A DNA stretch of 64,000 nt from a bacterium (GCA_029945425.1 JAQSDV010000004.1:308336-372335), one strand, 5' to 3'; shown: positions 16,402 through 25,079, counted from the first letter of the stretch. The notes: generated from the sequence alone by a model not told the origin. Numbers and translations are program-made.

Positions 16402-17517
16402 TTACGACCAGCTGTCGTAGCGCACGGAACGCGGCTTCGGCTTCAGCAATTCCTTCAATTCGGCGCTTTGCTCGAAATCGGGATATTTGGCGATGATGCG
16501 TTGCGCATGGTCGACGGTCGCGTCATTCGGGCGTGTCAGCGTCAGGCGTTTCAGGCGCACGTCTTCGTCATAGGCGCGGGTGCTGACGATTTCCTCGCCG
16601 TCGCTTGCGATCTGGGTGATGCCGATGTCGAACGCGTCGAGCAGCCCGCCCACGAAGATGGACTTGCCCTCGAACCGGCTGGTTTCCTTCACCAGCTTGC
16701 GGTCGAGTGTGTCTTCCACGAAAATCACGTTGTATTCGGTTTCGGCAGGCCCCGCGACCAGTTTCCAGCTCTCCAGCGCGCGCGTGCGCTTGGCGATATC
16801 GAAATCTTTCTCGACATGGCTTTTCGGTTCGGGGAAGGCTTCCTTATGCACGCTGAAACCGTAACCGTCGCTGCGGCGGAATTCCTGTTCCTTCACCGAA
16901 AGGCCGGCGGCGTTGAAGATTTCTTTCAGGTAAGCGCGGTTTTTCTTTTGCGAGCCCTGGCTGCGCATGAAAATATCGACATCGCGGATCGGGCGTTTGT
17001 TGAAAAGGTCGCGCAGCGCGCCACCCGCAATCACAGCTTCCGAAGATCCGGCGGCATGGAACGTCGCCAGCACCTTGCGCCATTCCTGCGGAATTTGTTC
17101 GATACGCTGGTCGACAAAGCGGCCATCGACAAAAGCCTGACCCGCCACAGGATCATTCGCGGGCGCGGGTGTGGTCGAGGGCGTAACCTCCTCCCACGGC
17201 TGGCCGTTGCTGCGCAATCCGGCCTGCCGCAGCAGTTGCACGTAACGCAGATATTTGTCGCCCATGGCCGCACGCAGGGCAGCCATATCTTCTTCGTTCG
17301 GATGCGCGCCCCATGTCGCCAGCAGGCGGATCATCGGGGCATCTTCGCGCATCAGCGCAAGGCGCATATGTTTCCATTCGGGCGGATCCTGACGGTTCTG
17401 CCAGAACGCCTTGTCGAAAAATTCGCGTGCTTCGCCGATATCGCCCTTCGCCACGATTTCGGACAGCGCGTCATCGAAACGGCCGGGCTTCGGCCAAGGT
17501 TTGGGAGGAACAGCCAT
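16402..17517 (-). CDS. Nucleotidyltransferase-superfamily protein with helical-repeat N-terminus
   Basis: A 371-residue protein. Residues 150-200 carry AVIAGGALRDLF and RPIRDVDIFM, the pol-beta-type head motif (GG...R then DxD) of CCA-adding/poly(A) polymerases and related phage proteins. A possible third acidic residue lies in NVIFVEDTLD. Residues 15-100 look like ankyrin-style helix pairs (SEIVAKGDIGEAREFF, APMIRLLATWGAHPNEED). It lacks the C-terminal RNA-binding domains of true CCA enzymes. The substrate is unknown. Confidence 0.72.
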   Translation of the reverse strand: MAVPPKPWPKPGRFDDALSEIVAKGDIGEAREFFDKAFWQNRQDPPEWKHMRLALMREDAPMIRLLATWGAHPNEEDMAALRAAMGDKYLRYVQLLRQAGLRSNGQPWEEVTPSTTPAPANDPVAGQAFVDGRFVDQRIEQIPQEWRKVLATFHAAGSSEAVIAGGALRDLFNKRPIRDVDIFMRSQGSQKKNRAYLKEIFNAAGLSVKEQEFRRSDGYGFSVHKEAFPEPKSHVEKDFDIAKRTRALESWKLVAGPAETEYNVIFVEDTLDRKLVKETSRFEGKSIFVGGLLDAFDIGITQIASDGEEIVSTRAYDEDVRLKRLTLTRPNDATVDHAQRIIAKYPDFEQSAELKELLKPKPRSVRYDSWS

Positions 17518-17618
17518 CTGCGCGGGATACCTTATAAACCTGGGATTATGGACTGCCCTTAAAATAAGGCACTCCAGCGCATTATGTCAATATGTTTTAG
17601 GTATTATAAATCAGCTAC

Positions 17619-18440
17619 TTAGCCAAGCCGCGGGAGGTTCTTCAGCGCGATTTGCGGCACAGGCAGAGAATCCGGTTTTACCGCCGCCGCATTGAACACC
17701 GCCGCAATCGGCTGCAGCGGGGCGGCCGCCGGATTGAAATTTTCGCTGAGCGCCCCGCCGCCGGTCTTGACCCAGTTCGCAACCGCGCCGAAAGCGTTTT
17801 GCAGGATGCCTGTTTTCGCAAGCCACGCGCCGAGCGCGCCGGTCGCCGTACCCGCAAGGAACGAGAGGCCTGCGCTTTTCGCGCGCTTGCGGTCGATGAG
17901 TTTCACCTCCGCCCGTTTTTCCTTCGGGCCGGAAAAACGCTCGGTCAGGTAATCCTTGCCGTAGTTATAGATGCCGCTCGCCGCACCCGTGGCAAGCGCG
18001 AGCAATGCGAGGCCGCCAAAGGTCGATACGCCGCCGATCATGCCCGCGACCCAGGTGATGGCAATCAGGCGGAAAGTACCGGAAACGATGCGTCCGGCGA
18101 TCATGTCGGCGGCCTTGCGCCCCACGCTTTTAATCACGTTGCGGAAGCGGTTGCCCTCCGCCCGCCATGCTTTCAGGATGTCGCCGAAGCCCGCGACATC
18201 GACGCCTTTTTCAAAAAGTTTCAGCTTCAGCGGCTTGCGCTGCGGCTTTGCATCTTCGGCGGGTTTTGGATTGTCGTTTGCAGGCGGGGGGGCAGGCGGT
18301 GGAGTTGTCGGCGGCGCGGGCGTTTCAACGACGACGGGGACGGGTGCAGTTTCGGCAACAGGCGTTGCGGCCTCTTCCTTTTTTTCAGGAGCAGGTGCGG
18401 GGGGCGCAGGGTCTTTTTCAGGCGGCTTCACCTCAGCCAT
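17619..18440 (-). CDS. Proline-rich membrane protein, unknown function
   Basis: A 273-residue protein. The first ~75 residues are a low-complexity Pro/Ala/Glu region. A basic stretch (QRKPLKLKLFEKG) follows, then two or three glycine-rich hydrophobic segments (about 125-150 and 195-215). No family was recognised. The layout suggests a cytoplasmic disordered tail plus membrane anchor. It stands alone on the minus strand, about 100 nt upstream of the nucleotidyltransferase start. Confidence 0.68.
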   Translation of the reverse strand: MAEVKPPEKDPAPPAPAPEKKEEAATPVAETAPVPVVVETPAPPTTPPPAPPPANDNPKPAEDAKPQRKPLKLKLFEKGVDVAGFGDILKAWRAEGNRFRNVIKSVGRKAADMIAGRIVSGTFRLIAITWVAGMIGGVSTFGGLALLALATGAASGIYNYGKDYLTERFSGPKEKRAEVKLIDRKRAKSAGLSFLAGTATGALGAWLAKTGILQNAFGAVANWVKTGGGALSENFNPAAAPLQPIAAVFNAAAVKPDSLPVPQIALKNLPRLG

Positions 18441-18583
18441 GCCTTGTCCTTCTGCCGTTTTCGTGAAGTTTATTTATAGCGAATATGAATAAACCTGCCT
18501 AGTGGCTTTGATTTTTCCCATATTTTACAAGTTTTGGCGTGATCTTCGAAAAAAGGGTAAACTTGAAGGGAGAGGATAATAAA

Positions 18584-19264
18584 ATGACCCGCCTGTTTGC
18601 CTTGATTCTCACCGTCTTGCTGTTGCCGCAGCCCGCCATGGCCGCGCCGGCGTTCAGTTTCGAAGCCGTCATCGCCTATAACGACATGCGCAACTGGGTC
18701 GGCAGCCGTTTCCAGCTGGGCAGCGACCGCGATGACCTGCGCAAGGTATTCGTGGAGGAAGGCAAGGCGACGCAAGTGTCCCGCCCCGGCCGCGACGGAA
18801 GCGAAAAATATATCTACGACATCAACCTGTGCGGTTTTTACATTTTCCGCTGGAACATTTCCGCCGATTACGATGACGGCGGGAAATTGCTGCAGGCCTA
18901 TGTCAACGGGCTGCCCGTTTTTATGGCCGGCAAGGCGAAGCTGGAACCGGCGGGCCTCGGCGGAAAAACGGTTTACGACAGCGCCAGCCGCGAACGCCCG
19001 CAGGTGAAAAAAGGCAAAAAGCGCGTGACCTTTACCCGCCTCGATGTCGATGGCGATATCGAGACGCTGGACGACCAGTTCGCGACCGGCCACGGGCCGT
19101 CGCGCGCCGATCCGTTCTTCCTCGATGCGAATGTCTCGTATAACAATGTGGAAGTCTGGCGCTCGATTTATGATGCAGACGACACAGGCACGATCGCCGA
19201 TTACATGCGTTGCAAAACGCCTGTGCTGCCGCAGGAAATCAAGGACCTGCTTAAGCTGCCGTAA
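18584..19264 (+). CDS. Secreted hypothetical protein
   Basis: A 226-residue protein with a signal peptide (1-20, ending AMAAP). The mature part has two cysteines (NLCGFYIFRW and YMRCKTPVLP) and no recognised domain. The start at 18584 is fixed by GGGAGAGG 8-9 nt upstream; the 15 codons further upstream that are also open would disrupt the signal peptide. The 3' end overlaps the convergent thiamine pyrophosphokinase-like gene by 14 nt. Confidence 0.75.
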   Translation: MTRLFALILTVLLLPQPAMAAPAFSFEAVIAYNDMRNWVGSRFQLGSDRDDLRKVFVEEGKATQVSRPGRDGSEKYIYDINLCGFYIFRWNISADYDDGGKLLQAYVNGLPVFMAGKAKLEPAGLGGKTVYDSASRERPQVKKGKKRVTFTRLDVDGDIETLDDQFATGHGPSRADPFFLDANVSYNNVEVWRSIYDADDTGTIADYMRCKTPVLPQEIKDLLKLP

Positions 19265-19883
19265 TCACCATAAACGGCGCGGTGCAGGAAATATCCACCA
19301 TGCCGCGCCCGTGGTTTGAAATGCCGCGACCCGACAAAGCGGGCAGCGCCGCCCCCGCAGCCGCGTAATCGCAGTCACCCGAAATATCCGCGACGCAATC
19401 CTCCAGCGACAGCAGCGAAAACGCGCCGCTGATATTCACGCGATGCGCGCCGGCACGGAAGAACCGCACCGCCGCCTCCAGTTTCTCGTCATACAAAACA
19501 GCCGAGGTGAAACTGGCGCGGGTTTTCAACTCCGCATGTATTTCACCGAAATTCGCCAGTTCATGATCGCGCCTGCCGCCGAGAAAACCGAACAAATGCA
19601 ATTCGCGCCATGCCCAGCCCTGCACGCCATTTAGGCAGAAACGCAGATCGGTTTCATTCTGGCTGTCCTTGAACACAGCAGGTGTACCGGAAGAGCTGGA
19701 ATCACCGTCACCCACCCACAGAACTGGCTTCAGTGCGAATTCGATACCGCCATCAACGGCGACCTGCGGCACATCCGCAATCCCGATGCGCGCCAGATCA
19801 TGCGCCAGCAAGCGCGCAACCATGACCGGCCCGACCAGCACCAGCCGGTCGCCGCCTGCATCATGGGATCGCCAGTCGAACAT
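19251..19883 (-). CDS. Divergent thiamine pyrophosphokinase-like protein
   Basis: A 210-residue protein with the order of motifs of thiamine diphosphokinase: PQVAVDGGIEFALKPVLWVG (the substrate DGG loop), GDGDSSSS (family GDxDS, Mg/ATP site), NETDLRFCLN (family DxTD..KAL) and LGGRRDHELANF (family GGRxDHxLAN). The C-terminal beta domain GISNHGRGMVDISCTAPFMV also fits. The enzyme would convert thiamine and ATP to thiamine diphosphate in the cytosol. It is shorter and more divergent than typical members. Its start overlaps the upstream gene's stop (TAATG). Confidence 0.72.
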   Translation of the reverse strand: MFDWRSHDAGGDRLVLVGPVMVARLLAHDLARIGIADVPQVAVDGGIEFALKPVLWVGDGDSSSSGTPAVFKDSQNETDLRFCLNGVQGWAWRELHLFGFLGGRRDHELANFGEIHAELKTRASFTSAVLYDEKLEAAVRFFRAGAHRVNISGAFSLLSLEDCVADISGDCDYAAAGAALPALSGRGISNHGRGMVDISCTAPFMVITAA

Positions 19884-20242
19884 TACGGCTTGGGCGCAAA
19901 CGGTTTGCGCGGCGGCGTAGACGTTTTGTTTGGCGGCGTAGCCGCGGCAGGCGCTTGCGTGAAATAATTGTGGATGGAGGGTTTGCGCTCCGTCTCCAAA
20001 TCCGGCCAGACGTCATAGGCCTTGGAGAAACCGGGCAGTTTTTTCACCTGTTCAAGGAACGCATCGGAGCATTCCAGCAGCAGGATCGGCGCGCCCGCGA
20101 CGGGGTCCTTGAAATCATGGAAATGCACCTGTTCGCCGGTTTTAGCCGCAAGACCCGCAACGGCGCGGCCCAGTTTGTCGCGGTTGGCGACGACATCGAC
20201 GATGCTGCCATACATTTCGGCTTCGATCACATGTACGTTCAT
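19883..20242 (-). CDS. Small alpha/beta protein, coupled to TPK-like gene
   Basis: A 119-residue protein of unknown function. Predicted order is beta (NVHVIEAEMY), helix (RDKLGRAVAGLAAKTG), beta, beta (PILLLECSD), helix (AFLEQVKKLPGF) and beta (KAYDVW). A Pro/Thr/Lys-rich tail of 25 residues follows. The segment LLLECSDAFLEQVKKLPGF resembles the C-terminal half of three tandem small proteins at 36.9-37.9 kb. Its stop overlaps the TPK start by 1 nt. Confidence 0.72.
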   Translation of the reverse strand: MNVHVIEAEMYGSIVDVVANRDKLGRAVAGLAAKTGEQVHFHDFKDPVAGAPILLLECSDAFLEQVKKLPGFSKAYDVWPDLETERKPSIHNYFTQAPAAATPPNKTSTPPRKPFAPKP

Positions 20243-20309
20243 GAATAATGCTCCGGATAAAAAATGAATCGATTGAAGGCCGATTTATAGCAGGCGCGGG
20301 CGGATGCCG

Positions 20310-21869
20310 CTAGTAGCCTTTCAGCGTAATCTTGAACGCCGTGCCGTTTTTACGTTCCGTGAGTGCGATATCGCCGCCATAGGCCTTCAGCAGCGACCTT
20401 GTGATCACAAGCCCCAACCCCGTGCCGCCCTGTTCGCGGCGGGTGGTAAAGAACGGCGTGAACAGTTTTGCGGCATTGCCGTCCGATATCCCCTGCCCGT
20501 TGTCGCGCACGGTCAGTTCCATCTTGTGTTCCCACGATTCCGCGACCAGTTCGACCTTGGTGGCGCCGTGCTGAAGGCTGTTTTCGATCAGGTTCACCAG
20601 CACGGTTTCAAGGATATCGGGACCGATCGCGGCGAGCCACGGACCTTGCGGATAGGTGACAGCCACGCGCGGGGCATAGCGTTTTTCAATCGATGTCAGC
20701 AGCGGCGACATATCGGCATATTCCCCGCCCGCCTGCAGCACATCGGCCCGCGCTAGTTCCAGCAGGCGGGAGACGAGGATTTTCAACCGCCCCGTATCCT
20801 GCATGATGTTTTCCATGAAGCGGCGGCGCTGGTCGGGCTCCATGTCGTTCGCATGATCGTGCAGCAATTCGACCGCGCCCTGTATCGCCGTCAGCGGTGT
20901 CTTGAATTCATGCGCCACATGCATGGCGAAGCTGCGGATATATTCCGACCGTGCGCCGATGGTGGCGGACATATGGGCAAAACTGTCGGTCAATGCCGCC
21001 AGCTCGCGGATCATCGGTTCGGGCAGCGCGTCATTGCCCGCATCGCCCTTCGTCACCGCCTGCGCATGGCGGGTGAGGACGCGCAGCGGCTTGCCGATCA
21101 TCGTCGCCAGCAGCCAGGCGATGCCGCCCGTCATCAGCAGCGCAATCACCGCCGCCAGAAACACGCTTTCGCGTTCATCATATAATGTCTTGAGCACGTT
21201 ACGCGGGGAGCGTGACAGATAGGCGATACCCAGCACGCGGTCGTTATCGACAACCGGCATCGCGACAAACACGCGCGTATCCGTGCCACGGCTTAATGAC
21301 GCCAGCGCGGGGCGGGGTTCATCGGAAATACGCTGGCGCAGCGCACTTGTGTACATGCCCGTCATGGCGCGTGCGACTTCGTCGGTATGGGCGAGGGATA
21401 AATACATTTCACCCGCGCCCGCCACGACGGTGCCGTCGTAATCGAGCATCCGCATGCTGGCAAGCGTGCTGAATTTCGCCTCCTGCAATACCGATTCCAG
21501 GCGGCGGCCCGCCGTTGCGGCGGCGGGATCGGGCTTGTGCGCCGGAAGCAGGGCATCGGGGCGCGGCGGCAGGATATGCGCCGTGCGCAGGTCAATCGTG
21601 GGGGGATAGGGCCTGAAACGTTCGTCCAGCACGGGCGGTTTTTCGGTCACGGTGCGGCCGTAATCGACGGGAATGTTTTCGCCGTTCAGCGCGTCCTTAT
21701 ACAGCGCCGACATAAACACGCCCTGCGCGATCAATTCGGCCTCCGTCTGGCGCACCAGTTCGTTTTCAAACAGGCGGAAGAAATAAACGCCCGTCAGCGG
21801 CAGCATCAGGACGATCAGCAGGATGACCGCGAAAACGGTCTGCAGCCGGATGGTGAACCGCTTTTTCAA
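20310..21869 (-). CDS. Sensor histidine kinase (CreC-like)
   Basis: A 519-residue sensor kinase. TM1 lies at about 11-29 and TM2 at about 235-258, flanking a ~200-residue periplasmic sensor region. HAMP follows, then the H-box MHVAHEFKTPLTAIQG, N-box VLVNLIENSLQHG, G1 DNGQGIS and G2 GGTGLGLVI. All kinase motifs are intact. The start is TTG 21869 inside the regulator stop (TTGA overlap); the frame is open upstream, but that part is antiframe to the regulator gene. Its partner is the adjacent response regulator. Confidence 0.9.
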   Translation of the reverse strand: MKKRFTIRLQTVFAVILLIVLMLPLTGVYFFRLFENELVRQTEAELIAQGVFMSALYKDALNGENIPVDYGRTVTEKPPVLDERFRPYPPTIDLRTAHILPPRPDALLPAHKPDPAAATAGRRLESVLQEAKFSTLASMRMLDYDGTVVAGAGEMYLSLAHTDEVARAMTGMYTSALRQRISDEPRPALASLSRGTDTRVFVAMPVVDNDRVLGIAYLSRSPRNVLKTLYDERESVFLAAVIALLMTGGIAWLLATMIGKPLRVLTRHAQAVTKGDAGNDALPEPMIRELAALTDSFAHMSATIGARSEYIRSFAMHVAHEFKTPLTAIQGAVELLHDHANDMEPDQRRRFMENIMQDTGRLKILVSRLLELARADVLQAGGEYADMSPLLTSIEKRYAPRVAVTYPQGPWLAAIGPDILETVLVNLIENSLQHGATKVELVAESWEHKMELTVRDNGQGISDGNAAKLFTPFFTTRREQGGTGLGLVITRSLLKAYGGDIALTERKNGTAFKITLKGY

Positions 21870-22555
21870 GCGCAGGACCCGAGCTTGTACCCGATGCCGT
21901 GATTGGTCACGATCACTTCGGGAATGTGGCAGGCAGCGAATTTCTGGCGCACACGGCGGATATGGCTGTCGATGGTGCGGTCGCTGACCGTGATATCGCC
22001 ATAGGCACGGTCCATCAATTCGTCGCGCGTGAACACGCGGTCGGGGCTGCGGAACAATGCCAGCAGCAGCATGAATTCGGTTGCAGTCAGCGCGACGGAT
22101 TTGCCGTTGCAAAACGCGGTATAGCTGGCGGCATCAATGGTCACCTTGCCATGCGACAGTTTTTGCGGGACATCGGCGGGCGACGCCGGAGCATTGCGGC
22201 GTTTCAGGATCGCGTTGATGCGCGCGACCAGTTCACGCGGGCTGAAGGGTTTGGTGACGTAATCATCGCCGCCCAGTTCAAGCCCGATGATGCGGTCGAC
22301 TTCCTCGTCCCGCGAGGACAGGAACAGGATCGGCACATCGCTGTTTTTGCGCAAACTGCGGCAGACTTCCAGCCCGTCCAACTCCGGCATCGAAATATCG
22401 AGTACCAATAAATCCGGCTTATGCTTCGCCGCCATGTCGAGCGCCTGACGGCCATCCGCCGCCTGCAGCACCGCCATGCCCGCCTTTTCTACCGCAAAGG
22501 CTACCACCTCGCGGATATGCGGATCATCATCGACCACAAGGATTTGTTTTGTCAT
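21866..22555 (-). CDS. OmpR-family response regulator (CreB-like)
   Basis: A 229-residue regulator. The receiver has the acidic pair VVDDD, phospho-acceptor LVLDISMPELDG and the conserved Lys in YVTKPFSPREL. The C-terminal winged helix has LTATEFMLLLALFRSPDRVF and SDRTIDSHIRRVRQK. It binds DNA as a phosphorylated dimer, but its targets are unknown. ATG 22555 gives the usual N-terminus MTKQILVVDDD; a GTG at 22576 is also in frame. The kinase follows with a 4-nt overlap and DUF4173 lies 39 nt upstream. Confidence 0.94.
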   Translation of the reverse strand: MTKQILVVDDDPHIREVVAFAVEKAGMAVLQAADGRQALDMAAKHKPDLLVLDISMPELDGLEVCRSLRKNSDVPILFLSSRDEEVDRIIGLELGGDDYVTKPFSPRELVARINAILKRRNAPASPADVPQKLSHGKVTIDAASYTAFCNGKSVALTATEFMLLLALFRSPDRVFTRDELMDRAYGDITVSDRTIDSHIRRVRQKFAACHIPEVIVTNHGIGYKLGSCA

Positions 22556-22594
22556 TCTGGATGCCCGTGCCGTCACCGTTATGCTGCACCCTTT

Positions 22595-24079
22595 CTAGCG
22601 TAAAACAGCGGCATTGTCATTATCCCCGAAAAGACGCTGTTTCCGCCATGTCCACAGACGCCAGTCGCTGGTATCGCGGTCGAGGCCGTCCTCCAGCTCC
22701 TTCAGGACGATGCCGCCATATTGGCGGTTCCAGCCTTCTTCCAGTTCTGAGACATACCAGCGTAGCGCTGGGATGGCATCGGGGCCGATTTCGCGCAAGT
22801 AGCCGAGGTCGAGGGTGACGCCTTTGCCTCCCAATTCCCGTGCGTGGTGAACATTGTAGTGTGCAATCGTGCCGCCGAAATTCATGAAGCAGCAGGCATA
22901 GAGTATCCCCGTCAGCACCAGCGCATTCACATTGATGAGCCACATATTGCTCCTGTTCAGGTATATGCGCGCCAGCACCAGCAGAAGGCCGACCGCGACC
23001 AGCCCCATCCAGATCAGCGCGGCGACGCGCAAATAGGTGAGCGAATAGGATTCGATATAGTTCAGCGTGCGGTCGATGGATGACGCGACAAGAAATACGT
23101 TTTGCAAGACCCAGACCGTCACCAGCGCGGTTGCGGCGTTCGACCGCAATGCGGCCTGCGCGTTATCAAAGGTCAGCAGCACATAGCCGCCCGCCAGCAA
23201 CGCGGTGACGATCAGCGGATACGCCCCCGCATGGACGTAATCGGCGTAATCGACGCCTGCCGGAAAAGCCCCCTGCCCCGTCCACAGGAAGGCAAGGTCA
23301 AACCCATTCTGGATCGCGAAAATGATATTGAACAGTACAAGCGAAAAGACGAGCGACCGGCGGCTGACCCATGCGGAGGTGCCGACACCCGCAAGCGACA
23401 TGGTGACAGGCTTCGACAGCCTGAATCGCGGGCGCAGCAACGCCCAGATCACGGCGGCAACCGCGCCCCAGAACAGCCAGCGGCCGGGCGACAGCAGGAT
23501 TGCCGTCCAATAACCCCAGTCGAGTTTTGTCAGCGCGGCTGCCAATACGGGGTTGGCCTCGCTGAACAGGTAAATGAAAACAGCCGCCAGCGTGGCGGGG
23601 AACACGGCGAAAACCATCCCGCGCCGGATGCCGCCGCGTGGCAGTTTCAGGCGCAGCACCGCCTTTTCACACCGTTTGGAATCGACCCGCCATTGCGACA
23701 GCGTGCGGAAGGCAAGGCGCAGCATATCTTTGGCAAGTAGAACAGCGTTCAGCGCCATATCGCGCTTGTGCAGCACCAGCAGCGTTGCAACCCCACTGGC
23801 GAATAGCCAGAACGTCAGCGGTTCCGGCGCGTTCATCATGGCGACCGACAGCGCGATCAGCGCGGTTGCGATCACCTGCGACGGTTTATGACGCACCAGC
23901 GCGGGCTGCAAAAGGCAGAGCGTCGAAATCAGGGAAAAGGCGAACAGCCCCGCCGTCCATCCCGTGCCATGCCCGTAAAAAAGCCAGTCGGCGGCGGCGG
24001 TCAAGCCAAGGCACGCCGCCAGTTTTGCCGCGATGGTGGGGCGGAAATTAACGGCCCGCATCACAGTTCCGATCGTCAT
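22595..24079 (-). CDS. DUF4173/DUF4153-type polytopic membrane protein
   Basis: A 494-residue inner-membrane protein with about 12 hydrophobic segments. The central part IESYSLTYLRVAALIWMGLV and the C-terminal YNVHHARELGGKGVTLDLGY match the DUF4173 group. A ~90-residue soluble C-terminal region follows (ALRWYVSELEEGWNRQYGG). The function of the family is unknown. It lies 39 nt upstream of a response regulator on the same strand, suggesting that it is sensed or controlled together with the two-component pair. Confidence 0.78.
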   Translation of the reverse strand: MTIGTVMRAVNFRPTIAAKLAACLGLTAAADWLFYGHGTGWTAGLFAFSLISTLCLLQPALVRHKPSQVIATALIALSVAMMNAPEPLTFWLFASGVATLLVLHKRDMALNAVLLAKDMLRLAFRTLSQWRVDSKRCEKAVLRLKLPRGGIRRGMVFAVFPATLAAVFIYLFSEANPVLAAALTKLDWGYWTAILLSPGRWLFWGAVAAVIWALLRPRFRLSKPVTMSLAGVGTSAWVSRRSLVFSLVLFNIIFAIQNGFDLAFLWTGQGAFPAGVDYADYVHAGAYPLIVTALLAGGYVLLTFDNAQAALRSNAATALVTVWVLQNVFLVASSIDRTLNYIESYSLTYLRVAALIWMGLVAVGLLLVLARIYLNRSNMWLINVNALVLTGILYACCFMNFGGTIAHYNVHHARELGGKGVTLDLGYLREIGPDAIPALRWYVSELEEGWNRQYGGIVLKELEDGLDRDTSDWRLWTWRKQRLFGDNDNAAVLR

Positions 24080-24239
24080 TCCTGTCGCCGGAGGAGCATG
24101 ACGTCAGCCATGCCTGCGCCGCGACGGCGTAGAGGAAATCGTGGAACTGTTCTTCTCGTTTGCGCCGGAAAAATTCTGCGGCGGGAGGGATGAGGAAACC
24201 GAGGAGCGGCAGAGCCGCCGATGCGATGAGTGTTTTCAT
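24048..24239 (-). CDS. Possible small hydrophobic protein upstream of DUF4173 gene
   Basis: A 63-codon frame beginning ATG 24239 with CAGGATGG upstream. The N-terminus is hydrophobic (KTLIASAALPLLGFLIPPAA) and is followed by the charged segment EFFRRKREEQFHDF. It overlaps the DUF4173 start by 32 nt, which could mean translational coupling. No family was recognised, and it may be spurious. Confidence 0.35.
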   Translation of the reverse strand: MKTLIASAALPLLGFLIPPAAEFFRRKREEQFHDFLYAVAAQAWLTSCSSGDRNDDRNCDAGR

Positions 24240-24327
24240 GCTAACCATCCTGCGCCCCCGATGTGCAGGCGTGATGGCGCAGATGCGGCATTATCAAGGC
24301 GTTTTCGTGCAGAATTTGTGCAAGCCA

Positions 24328-24366
24328 CAAAAAGACACGCATCCGATGGGGTCGGGATGCGTGTCC
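24328..24366 (-). terminator. Rho-independent terminator after PilZ / 49-aa operon
   Basis: A perfect 11-bp stem, GACACGCATCC (24334-24344) pairing with GGATGCGTGTC (24355-24365). Read on the minus strand it is followed by TTTTTG. It lies about 36 nt downstream of the 49-codon gene's stop and closes the PilZ operon. Confidence 0.85.
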
Positions 24367-24401
24367 AGGGGCAGGGCCATGTGTTGCGTAGCCGGAATTA
24401 T

Positions 24402-24551
24402 CTATCTGCGCCAGTCGGCCCAGACGTTGTCGAATTTACGGTCGGTTTCTTTTTCCATTTTCTTGTCGCAGCCGCAAACATTGCTGCCGTAATTGTCGGA
24501 TGCCGCCATCATTTGCTGGTAGAGAGATCCATTCGGGTTGGGCATTACCAT
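24402..24551 (-). CDS. 49-residue small protein with strong ribosome site
   Basis: A short gene starting ATG 24551 with an excellent AGGAGG 5 nt upstream. The product begins MVMPNPNGSLYQQMMAAS, has a CGC motif (Cys26, Cys28) and ends in a charged segment with DNVWADWRR. It lies 9 nt after the stop of the PilZ gene and is followed by a terminator, so it is very likely translated as the last gene of that operon. No family was recognised. The CxC pair might bind metal. Confidence 0.7.
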   Translation of the reverse strand: MVMPNPNGSLYQQMMAASDNYGSNVCGCDKKMEKETDRKFDNVWADWRR

Positions 24552-24560
24552 GATAACCTC

Positions 24561-25013
24561 CTATGCCTGATACTGGTCGTTTTGGGATTCGAGGAATTTC
24601 TGCGCGTTAAAGCTGTCGATTACGCGGTCGAATTTACGTGAATTGTCTTTCGACAGCGAGAAAAGCTGCGCAACCGTGCGGTCGCCGTCGTTGCGCAGGA
24701 TTTCCGCCTCGACCGGGATGTCGATTGCGCCCTGCAGCAACTGGAAGCGCAGGGTCATTTTCTCGACCTTGCCCGGCACCATTTCGGGCACGGCAGCCTC
24801 TTCGTAATAGACATGGCCGACATTCCATTTGTGGTCGGGGGTGTCGAAGGAAATGCCGTTGCGGCTCCAGTCATGCACTTTGTAACCGCGGCGGCCGATC
24901 ATGACCTGCACCTCCATGCCGTCATGGCGCGGGGCGCGGCGGGAATCGACGTTGATGTTGGCGTTCGCCGCGGGGTTAAACAGGCCGAGGGTGCTGATGA
25001 TGTTGTCTAACAT
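24561..25013 (-). CDS. PilZ-domain protein
   Basis: A 150-residue protein with PilZ signatures: RRAPR near residue 25 (the RxxxR arm) and DWSRNGISF about 20 residues later (D/NxSxxG). These residues bind cyclic di-GMP in active PilZ domains. The rest of the beta barrel, including MTLRFQLL and IPVEAEILR, is present, followed by a helical tail. ATG 25013 is preceded by AAGGAG; the in-frame ATG at 25031 overlaps that site. It may regulate motility, adhesion or polysaccharide, but no target lies nearby. Confidence 0.8.
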   Translation of the reverse strand: MLDNIISTLGLFNPAANANINVDSRRAPRHDGMEVQVMIGRRGYKVHDWSRNGISFDTPDHKWNVGHVYYEEAAVPEMVPGKVEKMTLRFQLLQGAIDIPVEAEILRNDGDRTVAQLFSLSKDNSRKFDRVIDSFNAQKFLESQNDQYQA

Positions 25014-25079
25014 TGTGTATTTCTCCTTCATCTTTTCTTCTCTTTTTTTAGTGTTATGTGTTTGCGCCGCAGCCCCTCT

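Noticed and set aside
21870..22112. Upstream in-frame extension of the histidine kinase
   Set aside because: It overlaps the response regulator gene out of frame and precedes the first transmembrane helix without any domain.
22556..22567. TCTGGATGCCCG, shared with the right end of the MITE-like element
   Set aside because: Only 12 bases match and no inverted partner or second end is present, so it is probably chance.
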